From Tillus elongatus (Eukaryota > Arthropoda > Insecta > Coleoptera > Cleridae), in NCBI GenBank assembly GCA_964006375.1, contig OZ023265.1:172750443-172814442 (forward strand): a stretch of 64,000 nt of DNA, written 5' to 3'. Positions 42,317-54,710 of this stretch are shown here, one piece after another. A program made the translations under genes and the position numbers. Below the pieces are notes generated by a model. It made no database searches and had not been told where the DNA came from. It saw only the letters and a program-made list of their open reading frames with translations. How positions within the stretch are numbered: the stretch's first letter is position 1; each line of letters opens with the position of its first letter.

Positions 42317-42669
42317 GAGCCTCGGTGGTTTAGAGATAAGAACGTGTGCCTCTGAACCGAAGGGCACTGGGTTCGATCCCAGGGTTCTTCTTTCACTTTT
42401 TCAGTACAAACTGTAACATTAATATCAACCGAGGTTCTGGAATTGTATTTGAGCCAGTTGAATGTCTGCACGTTCCGCCCTTCGGAGGGGGCGTAAAACC
42501 GTAGGTCCCGTATCCATGCGATGTTGAGCACGTTAAATATCCCTACCCTCCTTACAGAAAGCAGGGGTTCGGCAAAATTTCCAGGATGGTGAGGTGAAAC
42601 TGCTCCCTGGCGTCGGTGATTGGCCGTAGTCGCGGAAATAGGCCGACGTTAAAGAAAGAAAACACACAT
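42317..42669 (+). mobile_element. tRNA-derived SINE with 13-bp target duplication
   Basis: Flanked by exact acttataaggata (42304-42316 and 42670-42682). The head contains an A box tggtttagaga (42326-42336) and B box ggttcgatccc (42370-42380) about 35 bp apart, as in a tRNA. The body is GC-richer, with cgcccttcggagggggcg. The 3' part includes ctggcgtcggtgattggccg and ends in aaagaaagaaaa. A 3' fragment of the same SINE is at 59720-59870. The clean duplication marks a recent insertion into the right TIR of mariner copy 3. Confidence 0.9.
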
Positions 42670-42727
42670 ACTTATAAGGATATGTTGTTATCAATTGTAG
42701 TTAAGAGATTAAATGCAGTAGAATGTT

Positions 42728-45700
42728 CCAGTTAATCATACAGTTTGTCTTCTCTGGGTCGGTTTTGACTCCATCTATGATGATAATGTGGCCTAAGTAC
42801 TTGACTGCTTTTAGAAAGAGACAGCATTTCTTCGGATTTAATTTCAAATTGGCTCACTTTAGTTTCTGAAACACTTGTTCGACATTCTTGATGTGATCTT
42901 TGAACGACTTTCCTAAGATAATGACGTCAACTAGGTACACGAGGCATGTTTTCCAGTGTAGACCTCTTAAAACTGTCTCCATTAGACGCTCAAAAGTGGC
43001 TGGAGCATTACACAACCCAAATGGCATGACGTTGAACTGCCACAGTCCACTACCAGTGGTAAAAGCAGTCTTTTCTTTGTCTTTGGGCTCAATCTCGACT
43101 TGCCAGTAGCCACTTTTCAAGTCCAGTGTCTTGCACCTGCCAGTGTATCAAGTGTATCATCAATTCTGGGAAGTGGATAGTTGTCTTTTTTAGTGACACC
43201 GGCGGTAATCTACACAAAACCTCGTAGAGCCATCTTTCTTTTTTAATTACTGGAGAGGCCCAAGGGCTTTGCGATGGTTCTATAACTCGTGCCTGCTCCA
43301 TCAGCCTTAGCATGGTGTCAACTTCGTGCTGTTTTGCCGATGGTACCCTTCGCGGTGGTGGCTTGATTGGTACAGATGTCCCAGCCTCAATGCGATGGCG
43401 TACTAGGTCTGTTCTTCCAAAATCGTTTATGTCGGTTACGAAAACGTTGCGATATTGGGACAGCAGTTTAGCCACTGCATGTTTTTGTTGTGGAGAAATA
43501 TTTCCACTAGCTTCTGCTAAGAAATCGCGTAGATGTTCTAGAAGTGCTTCATCCGGGATGGACGAGGCTGGGTTTTCTTGGTCGTGGCAACGCCATATGA
43601 AGGTTACTGGCGAGAATCTTCCGATTTCGGACCCTTTGGAAATCTTCTGATCAAAGCTCTTAAGGTTGGCTATTTTGACAGCTGCCAGCTCTTTTGCTTG
43701 AATAATAGTTTTACCAACTAGTAGAGCTTTCTTAAAAATATCGTTGTCTTCTGGTTCTATAATACCCACCACTTGTCCTAAAATGTCTCCAACTATCTTC
43801 TCTGGGACAATACTTTCACTCTGGGCTCCCACAACGTCATATTCTTTGGCCGTGACTTTTCGAATCGCAAGGTTATTGACAGTCGACATGACTACTTCAT
43901 CACCGATATTTAAAACATTGTTCAAGAGATCTAACTTGACACCGTTACCTTGTAGAACATCTAGTCCAAGTATAATGGGGTCTGATATGGCGGCAACAAT
44001 AACTTGCTGTTTGATTTTCCAAGCTCCAATTTGTAGCTTGACCTCAGTCTCACCAAACACACGAATCTGTTCGTCACCAGCTGTGGTCACTTTGGAAAAT
44101 TTTTCTGCCTTTCTTACCCGCCATCTTGGTACTATATCACGACGGATAATCGTTCTGGATGCGCCAGTGTCTACAATCATTTGAGCCTTCTTGTCGCCGA
44201 TGTATCCGTTTACGATGAGCGTGTTGCCAGAATCGTTGACCAGTGAAATAGTTGTCAACTTCGGGGCATTGTAGTGGGCAGCCAGCACTCGCCCTTTAAA
44301 GGTAGCTGCATTTAGTTTTCCTGTGCGTTGGTTAAAGATAATCTTGGGGGCCCGGCATTCACTCCTTATGTGTCCCACCTTGCCACAGTTCCAACAGCGT
44401 ATGGCACTTGCACGATGAGCTTCCCTTGGCTCCTTATAAGTCGTGTGCTTCATCTGTTCTACTATTTTCTCCAATCGCTGCACAACCTTGGATAGATCTC
44501 TTATATTTTCCTCTTCTGGGACTTGGAGACTGCGAACCCTCACATTGCCTTTGGAGGCTTGCTTGGCAGCTTCAAATTCTAATGAATGTGTCAAAGCATC
44601 GTTTAAGTTTTTATGTCTCGTCATCCTCAGTGCCTGTTGAATGTCGGTATCCTTGATACCGTCAATGAATGTTTGCAGCGACAGCTGGTTCAAATAATCA
44701 ACTGGAGCTGTGGGGTAGGCTGATCGCGTTAGTCTAGCAACATCGGCTTCAAATTGTTGCAGGGTCTCGCCCGATTTCTGACAGCGACTTTTCAACTGAG
44801 TTTGGTACAGCTGTTGTAAATGCTGGTCTTCAAATCTCATTTCTAGGTAATACCGAATGCTGTCGAGGCTGTCCTGTTCTTCCCTGGAAATTCCTTGAAG
44901 CACGTCGAGGGCATCTCCTCTGAAAGCTACTATTAACGAGGTTGCTTTCTCTATCTCGCCCCAACCATTTGCTGTAGCAGCGGCTTCAAATTGGCGTAGA
45001 TAAATACCCCACGGGACTGAGCCATCAAATGTGGGAACCTTAATTCTTGCGACTGGGCTATCTTCGAGCCTGATGTTTCCTTTGGCTAGGGTTTCGCACT
45101 AATTTTTTAGTGATTATATTTTCTAATGCACTTTCTCTTGTATATTCGTCAGCTTGTCATGTACATCGTCGCTGATACCTCTAATCTGCTTTCTACTTGT
45201 TGGAAGATATCGTCTTTTACCTGCTTCATACGTTCGTCCACACTAGAAGGAATATTCTCATTTCTGCTGGCTTGTTCTTGCAGAATTTTCTTTGTTTCTT
45301 CATCTCTTCTTCTGCCTTCTTCGTCTCTTTTTAGGGCCTCTTAATCTCCTTTTCTAATTTCTTCTTTGACTTCTTCGTCTCTTTTTCTCAGTGAGAGGAA
45401 CTCTTCGTCTCTTTTTCTGGCCTCTGCATATCTTTGTCTCATTTCTTCTTTGGCTTCTTCGTCTCCTCTTCTGACCTCTTCATCTTTTTTTCCCTTTTTT
45501 TCTTTGGCCTCTTCATCTCCTTTTCTCATTTATTCTTTCGCTTCTTCGTCTCTTTTTCTTGCTTCTTCATCTCTTTTTCTGATTTCTTCATCCCCTTTTC
45601 TCATTTCTTTGGCTTCTTCATCTCTTCTTCTGGCCGCTTCATTTCCTTTTCTCATTTCTTCTTTGGCTTCTTCGTATCTTTTTCTCATTTCTTCATCTCT

Positions 45701-45784
45701 TTTTCTGGTTTTTTCTTTCATTTCTTTAATCAATTCGAATAGCTGGGCGTCCATATTGGCTGTTGCGCTACGTGTTTTAGGCAT
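42728..45784 (-). pseudogene. Ty3/gypsy gag-pol (gag, protease, part of RT), truncated
   Basis: The probable gag start is the ATG at 45784 (MPKTRSATANMDAQL). A Lys/Arg/Glu-rich coiled coil follows (45126-45750) with reiterated KRDEEAKEEMRK-like units and several stops. The 604-codon frame at 43089-44903 holds the capsid region, a zinc knuckle CWNCGKVGHIRSEC (residues 170-183) and the protease VDTGASRTIIRR (about 244-255) with ILGLDVL. It then has the RT entry ending SPWASPVIKKE (about 560). After a frameshift near 43135, 42854-43120 carries KSGYWQVEIEPKDKEKTAFT and FNVMPFGLCNAPATFERLM. The catalytic YLDD box reads YLVDV, losing one Asp. Coding stops at 42728, so RNase H and integrase are absent. 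Confidence 0.9.
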
Positions 45785-46075
45785 ATACGTACTTAAAGCT
45801 GGCACACTGTTTATTCTGTTTCAAGAATACACCCAGTTATGAATTACTGCTGACACTGATCTTACACTTACTGCTAACTCGCTTAATACTCTATGATCAC
45901 TATTCTACACCACACCGACTTAACACTGAACTAACTTACTCTGTGCACCGCTCGTCTATCTATACTGCCCATAGAGATTCTAGACCTTCTACATTTTTCT
46001 ATACCTGTCACTTCTGGTCCCTTCTAGAAATATAATTCCAGAGTGTTCGCTCTTACCAGCACACTTTATAAACGA
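45785..46075 (-). mobile_element. Possible 5' LTR/leader of the gypsy element
   Basis: On the minus strand, upstream of gag, there is a TATA-like tataaagtgtgctgg, a central region and gaataaacagtgtgcc just before gag. No second LTR is present for comparison and no primer-binding site was identified, so the LTR boundary is unknown. Confidence 0.35.
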
Positions 46076-46130
46076 CACCTGACCATAGAATAAACAAAGT
46101 CTATAAACTTAATTCTCATAGACAAATGTG

Positions 46131-46352
<222 letters not shown>

Positions 46353-46786
46353 TGAAAGTGTGTAAGCTAACAGCCGCTGTTCCTTTCTAAAATACGCAGC
46401 CGGTGGTGGTGTTTTTTGTCGTTGTTGGTCATGGTGGAAGGAGGCAGAAGGACAGTCCAGCAGTGCGAAATGAGATAGAGGGGGAACACATCCCAAGCAG
46501 AATCTAATCGGGAGGTATCTACATTTACATAACTAATAATTAATATTCCATTACGATATCCGGTTTACTTGAATAAACCTTTTATTTAGACTTTTCCCAA
46601 TTTTCTTTTTTATTTATTTATTAGAGTTTTGATTTTGAGAACTGGCTCATTCAGTCACTCTCAATCTTCAAAATGAACAAGGATGCATCTGACCTTGCTT
46701 TTCACAATGGCAAAACCTATCTTAAGAATGTTAATCTAACAAGCTCTTTAACTTTTTCCTTTTATCTTCTTTATACATTTGCTGTT

Positions 46787-46789
<3 letters not shown>
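46353..46789. other. Unassigned sequence
   Basis: No supported feature. Confidence 0.4.

Positions 46790-46879
<90 letters not shown>
46790..46879. repeat. (TA)n tract, ~90 bp
   Basis: Followed by CA-rich sequence (cacacacatacgcg). Flanks do not match families A or B. Confidence 0.95.
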
Positions 46880-46883
<4 letters not shown>

Positions 46884-47389
46884 TACATACATATCCACCC
46901 ACACACATACGCGAGCGCATATACACTCATGTATACGCACTCACGTCAATAGGCTTTATACGTCCTGTACTTAACACTATGTGCAGGACAGAAAAGGCAC
47001 ATTATCTCTTCATGTGCACATACACACACATACATATGCATGCACACATCTACGCTACAAGTTGTTGCAGGAGAAACACTGGGAAACTTTTCACACCAAT
47101 GGAGCCTGTCATGGTGACTTTTTAACATACTAGGGAGGCTGCGGTCAAAAGAGGTTAACACAAGGAAAGACACAACGGAACTTACTTTTATCTCTCTGAC
47201 TATACATTAATCTGCTAAGTTGATTTAGTATCCCTTAAGACTATATAGTATATTGCCACTAGTACAATATTTATTGGAACAGTCCAATTTTCAGAATATC
47301 ATCTTTTTACTAAGAGCTATATAAACCTAGCTAACTTAGAGTCTTTAACAAAACACATGAAAGCTACCATAACACTTTTATTATAAACA
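46880..47389. other. Unassigned sequence
   Basis: CA-rich imperfect repeats at 46890-47050; otherwise nothing recognised. Confidence 0.4.
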
Positions 47390-47947
47390 GCTTCATACAT
47401 AAGTGATGTCACATCAAGTGGAAAGGAAACATGTATTCTATCAAATTACAAAATAATATTTTTCTCTGTTCATGATGCATAATACAGGAAAAAATCAAAT
47501 GATTTAAATCAGCTGGGCTGGTATTGTCGCATGAGCAAAATTGATTGTCTTCAACTTTTATTTTATACAAATGAGACCTAAAAGCACCATGGCCTATGAT
47601 AATTCTGTTAAGTGTCGTAGACAAGTACCAAGGAAGCAACAGTTCTTTGTAAATGGGTTGTTTTCTTAGAAAAGGGATGATACTACTGAAGTGCTTGTTA
47701 CAGCTACTTTTTAACTTATTCCAATGATCCTGCCATCTTATATTACACACACGTTTTACTTGCGGAAGTAGATCTCTGTTACTGTAAAAGTCATGTTTAC
47801 AACCTGTTATCGTTGTTTTTCAGCAAAATAGTCGGCCTTTTCATTACCCTCAAGCTTTGAGTGCCCTTTTACCCATATAAAAGTAACTTTTTTGTGCTGC
47901 TGTTCCAAGACCTCTAATTGATAAGCAATATCACATATTACCCTGGA

Positions 47948-48040
<93 letters not shown>

Positions 48041-48560
48041 CATTTTGAAGATTCGATGGAGTTCTTAACAGTGAGAAGGAATCGGTCAAAACAACAAAGC
48101 TACTTATATTCTGGTTACAGGCTAGTACTAACGCTTTTTGTATGGCAACAGCTTCAGCAGTGTAAATTGAAGTGAACTTTGGCAGACTAAATAGCTCAAC
48201 ATAATCTAATTGTTTAATGTACACTGCGCATCCCACTGAATCTTGAATGTTTGACCCATCAGTATAAATTTTGACCGCTTATTTATATAGTTTTAACGCT
48301 TGTTTCAATATACAAGTATTTATATCTGGTATGTTAGTAAATATGGGTATAATAATGTGAGGTTTTATTAGTTGTATGTTATAAGAGAAAGCAAATCTAA
48401 AATTAAGGATTTCTTTCGCATACCATTGAGAATTTTCGATTTCCCAATTTTCTTACAAGTGTGAAAGACGTACTTGATTTTACTTTGAATGGCGAAATAA
48501 TTACAAGAACTACTAAAACATAGGTATCTCAAACATTTTTGTGTAGCAGTGTTGCCCATA
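47390..48560 (-). pseudogene. Non-LTR retrotransposon RNase H and C-terminal domain, split by (TA)n
   Basis: On the minus strand KIYTDGSNIQDSVGCAVYI (about 48280-48225) gives the first RNase H Asp. IYTAEAVAIQKAL gives the Glu and VVLTDSFSLL the second Asp. Then a ~90-bp (TA)n tract intervenes, and VTFIWVKGHSKLEGNEKADYFAEKQR supplies the final His and Asp. Downstream (47409-47750) LNRIIIGHGAFRSHLYKI and CSCDNTSPADLNHLIFSC form the C-terminal cysteine domain. All four acidic residues survive. Upstream RT is missing beyond about 48560. The frame remains open through the TA tract, reading IYIYIY, so the tract length change is not itself what breaks the gene; a frame difference exists between the two halves. 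Confidence 0.85.
47950..48039. repeat. (TA)n tract inside the RNase H coding sequence
   Basis: About 90 bp located between the second and last catalytic blocks of the RNase H domain. Confidence 0.95.
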
Positions 48561-49132
48561 TTTAATCCAAGCTAGATTCCCTTCAAAGTAAATAAGTAAA
48601 TATTTTTGTATCCCGCATACTTCATTAGGTTGTATGAAATTTGTAGTAATATAAACATTAATCAAGTGCAAATTGTTTATCCACGCGATAAAAATTCAAG
48701 GTAGCCAGTTGAGTTCATAGGTTACAGTTGTTACACTGCTTAATGATGTGGTTTATTGGCAGTAGTTTAGTGTTATTAGAAAATTACTTCTCTGCGGTTC
48801 GGATGAGTCTATAAAAGAAGGAAGGAGACAAGTACATTGTTGCAGCTTGTCGCCATTATCAGAATTAGCGTACTACCCAACGACGCTACACTCTCTCTCG
48901 ATGTAATCAATTAAAATGCCACTTGTTCGTTAATGTGCAATAGCCTCTTGTTTACTTGACATTGGAACACCACGTTACTGTCTACAAATTAATTAATGGA
49001 TATTACACTTGTAATAATCACTTGATGGTTTGTGGGTTACGCGTTACAAGCGACATGTGATATGACACATTTTATAACGTTAAAATAAAATGTGAACACG
49101 CTTGTGGTTAAAAAAAATATCGACAACTATAC
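48561..49132. other. Unassigned sequence
   Basis: No supported feature. Confidence 0.4.
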
Positions 49133-49676
49133 AGTGTGTCCCAAACTGAATGGGAATGTAGTGCTATCTCCGTTATTATTAGAGATAGGGAGACGGTTAA
49201 ATTAGCAATGTTTTGTAGAATTTCATGCTAGTTCCAAATATGACTTGTATTTTGCCCTGCCTCTTTTCGTTTTCGAGTTATTTTGAAGAAACCAAAATTT
49301 GTCGATTTGTTTTTTCTTTGATATATAAGTAGGCGTTGATCTGATATGTCTAAGACTTGCACATTATCAGGACACATTTTACAGAGTAATCTTTTTGTGC
49401 TATTCTCAACTTTGGATTGTCATTTGTTTTTGAGCTACAGGTATCAACGTCTGTTTTTATTATGGCAGGCATATTGGATTTTTTGCTCGTGTTAAAAGAG
49501 CTTGCCAATGATGTACAACATGCTTGAGAAATCTTGTAATTGCACTGACAATTTTGAGAAAAACCGTTTTGAGGATAGTAGGCTATGAAATCCAATACCA
49601 AAAAACAAATGATAAAAAAAGTGTTCAAAAAGCAGTAGGCCATGGAGTCTAATAATATATTTCTACTTTTAACATA
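49133..49676. mobile_element. Dispersed repeat R, copy 2
   Basis: Starts tacagtgtgtcccaaactga and ends ctacttttaacata. About 545 bp aligned to 15818-16367. Confidence 0.7.
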
Positions 49677-51380
49677 ACAACAGAGGCCCCAAAACAGATC
49701 CCCGAGGCACCCTGAGGCAGCCAAAATCTCGACAGACCAAAATCCATTGTAAAAAACAAAGTAGACTCTACCAATAAGGTATGAGCTAAAAAACCTCAAC
49801 AGCTTCGGAAGGAACCCGTACCAGTCAAGCTTCTGAAGTAGAATGTTGTGGTTCAATCTATCAAAGGCGTTAGAGAAATCCAAGTAGATAACGTCAGTTT
49901 GAGATACTCTGTTCATTGCTGCGCTTATGTAGTCTGTAAAGCAGACTAAATTGATAGATGTAGAGCGACCACTCATAAAACCATGCTAAGTCTCTGAAAT
50001 TAAATGTTTGACATTAAAAATTATAAAATCGTTCAGAACAGATACAAAAAATGATTGATGATAATGCCATGTCTATGGTTTTCAACCTGGGTTTGATCAT
50101 CTTTTTTGGGGACTGAAATAGAACGACCTGTTTTCCATACGGTAGGAAACTTTGATGTTTTAAGCGAGATGTTTAAGATGGATACATAAAAACGTGAGCA
50201 CAGTCCCTAACCAAAAAAGCAAGAATTTCATAAGGGCTCGATGTATGTTTCGGCCTGATTTTCTTAATTGCACTCAGGACCATCGGGGTTGTGACGTCTT
50301 GAATACCTATGATTGGATTATTACCTACAAGGTCAAATTCCACACCAGTATCACCATTTGTCTGGCATACGAAGGATGTTTGAGAAAAATCTGCAAATGC
50401 GTTGGCCACAGAAAGTGGATCAGTTAGAGTGACGCCTTCACAGGACAACGAGGTATGGGATGTTGAAAGATACCTCTTGAGATTAATCAGCTTCCAGAAG
50501 CTGGATGGATTCGACGAAATGTTTTGCTCAACCTGTTGCGGGAAAAGTTTTTCATTGGTTTCCGAGGTTACTTTGACAACATGTGCAAGCCGCTGAAATT
50601 CCAAGTAATCAGCAGGATTCTTAAAATTATTGTATCGCTTCCAGGCACTGAATTTGAACTTGATGTTATTGATTAGCTCCGAGTCAAACCAAGGGGGATA
50701 GTTACGTCGGGACGAGACTCAACTCTGGGCCGATAGATGTCAACAATAGAAAACAGTTGAGCATAAAATACATCACAACATTCATCCACATCAGCAAAGT
50801 GTTCCAGGAAGAAACAGTCAACGGAAGACAGGTGACCATGAATATTAGCTTTCCGATAGCAGTAGAGAAATGCTGCTCGAGTATTCCGTATACGTGATTT
50901 ATTGCTTTTGGTCAGAGTAAGTATGATTTCAAGAGCTGGTAAGTGAACATCATCTACCAATAATAAATGAGAGGCAACACTGAACAATCCGCCAACGTTA
51001 GTAGGTACAAGATCTAGAAGCCTACCATTAGAGTTCCTAACAAAATTCAGTTGTCTCAAGTGGAGAAGGTTCTGTAATGATAACAATAACCTAACCTTAT
51101 TTGAAATGCGATCTCCATCCAAGTAGGTAGCGTATTTGGATAAATTAAAGTCACCAAGAAATAATATTTCGGAGGACAGCATCAGCTCATAAGCACACAG
51201 GGCATCAAAGAGAGCATTAAGAACCATCGGAGATGTGTTAGGCACCAAGTATGTCAACACAATGAATATGGTAGAGCAACCTGTGGATACTTTGACGCAA
51301 ACGATATCAACAAGGGGCCAGTTATCCAGACCTCTTGCAGTTACCTCTATCCGACTAGCATCGTAGCACGAATCGATAGC
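49677..51380 (-). pseudogene. APE-type non-LTR retrotransposon (endonuclease and RT fingers/palm), decayed
   Basis: The minus strand encodes, from 51380 downward, an endonuclease part (YDASRIEVTARGLDNWP, then EILFLGDFNLSKYATYL with the APE GDFN motif at about 51160). A linker follows (LINLKRYLSTSHTSL and IKKIRPKHTSSPYEILAF, 50173-50604). The RT then shows SGRSTSINLVCFTDYI and VIYLDFSNAFDRLNHNILLQ (49850-49976), followed by a degraded PQGS region at 49680-49740, where repeat R begins. Stops and frameshifts are frequent. Same lineage as 16368-17778 by motif style and shared neighbour. The 5' side is cut by a (TA)n tract. Confidence 0.8.
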
Positions 51381-51381
<1 letters not shown>

Positions 51382-51474
<93 letters not shown>

Positions 51475-51475
51475 T
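51382..51475. repeat. (TA)n tract, ~94 bp
   Basis: Lies exactly between two minus-strand non-LTR elements. Confidence 0.95.
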
Positions 51476-53745
51476 ATTTTCTTTTTTTTTAATTTCAACA
51501 ACACAAAAGGAGGGCTTACAGCCTAAATACTTTCGTACCGTGGGTGTCGACAAGAGGAAAGAGGCAACTTGTTAATTCTGGACTTGAAGGTTTGGAGGTT
51601 CGGAGGAGAAGGAAAAACATGTGCCGGCAAGGAATTCCTCAACTTGGAAGTCCTCGGGACAAAAGAACGGGCATAACAAGATGTTCTGTGTTTGGTGACC
51701 TGGACAGTAAAAGGGTGCATTCGCTCTGTTTTCCTGGTAGATCTATTGGGGGCAGCAGGTGGAAGAACTATGGAAGAAAGCTCCTCTGAGCAGTACCCCT
51801 GCAGATATCTATAAAAGAGAGAGAGGTCACCAACGGCACGCCGGTGGGCAAGGGATGGCAGCATTTGGGTGAGGGTAGGGTCACCGATGAGATGTATAGC
51901 TCTCTTCTGAATGGAGTCCAGGATAGCGAGTGTAGAAGTGGCAGCGGCACCCCAGATGTGGGAGCAGTATTCGAAGTTTGGCGTTATTTGTGAAGTATGT
52001 ATGGTATAGAGATTAGCTGGTAAAAGTATTTACGAGCCCGTGAGAGGAAAGCTAATTTCTTAGTAGCCGCTTCTGCAATTGATGTGACATGTCGGTGCCA
52101 ATTGAGATTTCGATCCACAGAAATGCCAACAAGTGAAAAGGACTCATTACTTTGAATAACTTGGTTGTTCATTGTGATGGGTCTCGGGTGTATCTCTTAT
52201 GAGAAAGAAAGCAAGACTGAGATTTGGTGGGGTTGAATTGTACAAGATTTCTACTTTCCCAGTCTAATATTTTTTAGAGATCCACAAAGACAGAACTCTC
52301 CATGAGTCTGCGATCCTCATCTAATTAGGCTAAAGAGACAGGCTTAGAATATTGTATATTTGAGTGGAGGGTGTTGTCGTCCGCGTAACTGTGAACTGGG
52401 TTGGATGTGCTAGAGAGGAGGTCATTGATGTGAAGAAGAAACAAAGTAGGGGCTAAAGTTGAACCTTGAGGAACAGGTACAGAGTTTTGGTGGTAGGCCA
52501 TAGGCCGGAAGTTTATTAAGCAGCGCTGCGTGCCAGACCTGCTCGAATGCTTTGGATATGTCTAGAGCGAAAATCTAGGATTCACCGTGTAGTACCATAG
52601 ACTTGTTTCAAGAATGGGTGACAAAGGAAAGGAGGTCGGCAGTTGATCTGCGCTGACGGAATACATACTGCCTGTCGTGGATTAGGCTGAATTTTTCAGG
52701 AAATTTTAGTAATTTGGTGTTTATATACTTTTCCATCACTTTAGATACGACTGAAAGGAGAGAAATAGGCCTGTAGTTGCTAGGAAGCTCTTTGGATCCC
52801 TTCTTGGGGACGGGTTGTACTCGAGCAGTTTTCCAGTTACAAGGGAATGTGCCTCTACTGTAAGATGTCTGAAACAGACGAGTCAGGATAGGAGCAAGTT
52901 CTGCTGTGCATTTTTTGAGAAAAATTGTTGGGATCTCGTCAAGGCCAGAGGCTTTCCTGGTATTAAGAGAAGAGAGCAGCTTTCGTACCTTTTTAGTTTT
53001 GAAAATGATATCCGTAATTTTATGCGCGACATTGGGGACTGTTGGTGGTTGAACATGTGGAGGTGGGTTGAGAGTAGAATTGCCAGAGAACAACGAGGTA
53101 AAAAGTTCAGCGTTGCCCAAGGCGGTAGAAATAATTTAAGCCCCTGAAACAAGAGGTGGTAACGTACTCTTGCAGAAATTATTCCCAATAGATTTAGCAA
53201 GAGTCCAGGAGGGTTTGCTGCCGCTGGAGCTTAAGAGGACTTTGTTTTTGATGTGGTTATTAAACGAGTTTTTTGCCTCGGAAAGAATGCGGACATAGCG
53301 GTTTCTTGCGTCGTTAAATGCTTGACGGTTTTCTTGACTGGGATTAAGTAGAAGCGTTTTGTGAGCTTTGACCTTTTCAAGTCTGGCCTTATCACAGGAT
53401 TTAGAGAACCAGGGCTTTTGAGTAGCTGAAGAGGTTTTCTGTGTACATGGAATAAATAATTATATGCCAGCTTGGATAATTTCGGTGACGTTTTGTGAGA
53501 TATGAGAGGGGTCAGGATGAGAGAATCAGACAGACGCCCATGGAAATGAGGAAAAGTAATCCCGCATTTCGTCCCAGTTCGCGGAGTTGTAGTGCCAAAC
53601 GATACATGGGTGTAATGCCTGTGTGACCTCGGGTTGCTTTGCGTAGGAAGCAGTGACCATGCCGTGGTCTGAGCGACCAAGGGGGGCGGTGACTGATATC
53701 TTATAGCATTCAGGTTTTGTAGGAAGAAGGAGATCCAAGGGATTT
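51476..53745 (-). pseudogene. Jockey/CR1-like non-LTR ORF2, nearly complete RT, decayed
   Basis: In order on the minus strand: endonuclease C-terminus LGRSDHGMVTASYAKQ (53526-53738); linker; RT with CTAELAPILTRLFQTSYSRG, NYRPISLLSVVSKVMEKYI and DISKAFEQVWH; a YADD box near 52385; the thumb SFSLVGISVDRNLNWHRHV (51984-52172). It ends with the C-terminus shared with 29427-29697 (RRAVGDLSLFYRYL, YARSFVPRTSKLRNSLPAHV), stopping near 51545. The 3' UTR runs to 51476. The 5' end of ORF2 and all of ORF1 are missing. Several frameshifts. A lineage-mate of the fragment at 29427. Confidence 0.85.
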
Positions 53746-54002
53746 GAGATGTGTTAATGAAAATTCACTAAAAAGTCTCTACGTCTGTAATTAGTATGAA
53801 ACAGTTGCACAAAGTAAGGACAATGACACTTAATGAGTTGGTAGTTTCACCGGGTAGGACGTGCGTGCACATGTAGGTGCGTGCGTGGATGCGTATATAC
53901 GGGTATTTATGTGCCTGTGTCTTTCTGTAAATGAATGACAAATCACAGAAATATAAGTACACTTGGAGAATCCAAATCACCGCAACAGGTTTTTTAAAAA
54001 GA

Positions 54003-54041
54003 GCTGACGATCATTTCACTAACAAAATTAACGCCATCAGA
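54003..54041 (-). ncRNA. Hammerhead-ribozyme-like core H1a
   Basis: On the minus strand: CTGATGG (A9 changed), stem II gttaat/gttagt, then GAAATGATCGTC. Stem III is tiny (2-nt loop). The predicted cleavage position follows GTC. Probably inactive because of the A9 change. Confidence 0.5.
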
Positions 54042-54068
54042 GGAATGAAATGAAAATTTTTTCATCGT

Positions 54069-54104
54069 CTGATGACGCTAGCTTGGTTAGTAAAGCGAGC
54101 GTCA
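54069..54104 (+). ncRNA. Hammerhead-ribozyme-like core H1b
   Basis: CTGATGA (54069-54075), stem II gctagc/gttagt, then aaagcgagcGTC ending 54103. The G of GAAA is changed to A, so activity is doubtful. Confidence 0.5.
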
Positions 54105-54175
54105 GGTCTTTTAAAAAATGTGTTGTGGTGATTGGGTTCTCCAAGTGTACCTATCAGTGCTCATCACAGGTTATT

Positions 54176-54710
54176 CACACAGTGACAGAAACTCATTAAA
54201 TTTGACTTCTCGCCTTGCTTATGTAATACAATCTTTGGTTAAAATATTATATCCCAAACATTTTGTTTATAGTCCTTTTGCGTTGATTTTTTTGACATAT
54301 TTGACTTTTTAGATCGTTAACTTTGACGACATTAATTTTGAATAAAATGATGTTTATTTTGTTAAAAATAAATGATATTAGATTTCAGCATTTAACCTCA
54401 TCGTTTAATCTAAACACATTAGTCTGTTCAAACAATCCCCATTCTTGTGAAAATATACACAAAAGCATGAGAAAACACTATAGGTTTAACAATTGAAACT
54501 CCTCTCCGCGTTACCTCATTGCCATTAAAAGGGGCTCTAATTTGATAACGTATCTACATTGTTATGGTTCTGAAAACAGTTAATCGATAAATCCAAGTGG
54601 GCTTAATATAAACCAGAAAGCGGCCTAAAATAGATCACAAATACGAGCACGTGAAATAAGTAAAGCACGAAATTAAAAATCTGATGTGGTTCCGTTTTAC
54701 TCATTCGATA
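54176..54710. other. Unassigned sequence
   Basis: No supported feature. Confidence 0.4.

Larger units (their letters stand above)
40405..42726 (-). mobile_element. Long-TIR mariner (DD41D type), copy 3
   Basis: Left arm from gattctactgcatttaatct (40408) pairs with the right arm ending gattaaatgcagtagaat (42723). Arms extend to about 40660 and 42110, and the right arm is split by the SINE at 42317-42669. As in copy 2, both arms contain the last codons of the transposase (KQMGRILNVK...ILFW). Confidence 0.85.
53958..54175. repeat. Palindromic repeat with a divergent pair of hammerhead-like cores, copy 1
   Basis: Left arm 53958-54050 is the inverted complement of right arm 54063-54160. The outer parts carry aagtacacttggagaatcca and its complement. 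The two cores point outward. Related palindromes are at 57940 and 58670. Confidence 0.8.

Noticed and set aside
43744..44656. Plus-strand ORFs opposite gag-pol
   Set aside because: Shadows of the minus-strand gag and protease frame, which carries the zinc knuckle and DTG motif.
45126..45842. Plus-strand Ser/Leu/Phe-rich ORFs (possible membrane protein)
   Set aside because: Exact antisense of the Lys/Arg/Glu coiled coil of gypsy gag; the hydrophobic pattern is a complement artefact.
46673..47125. 150-codon ORF as a host exon
   Set aside because: Its length depends on reading through a (TA)n tract; the rest has no recognisable domain.
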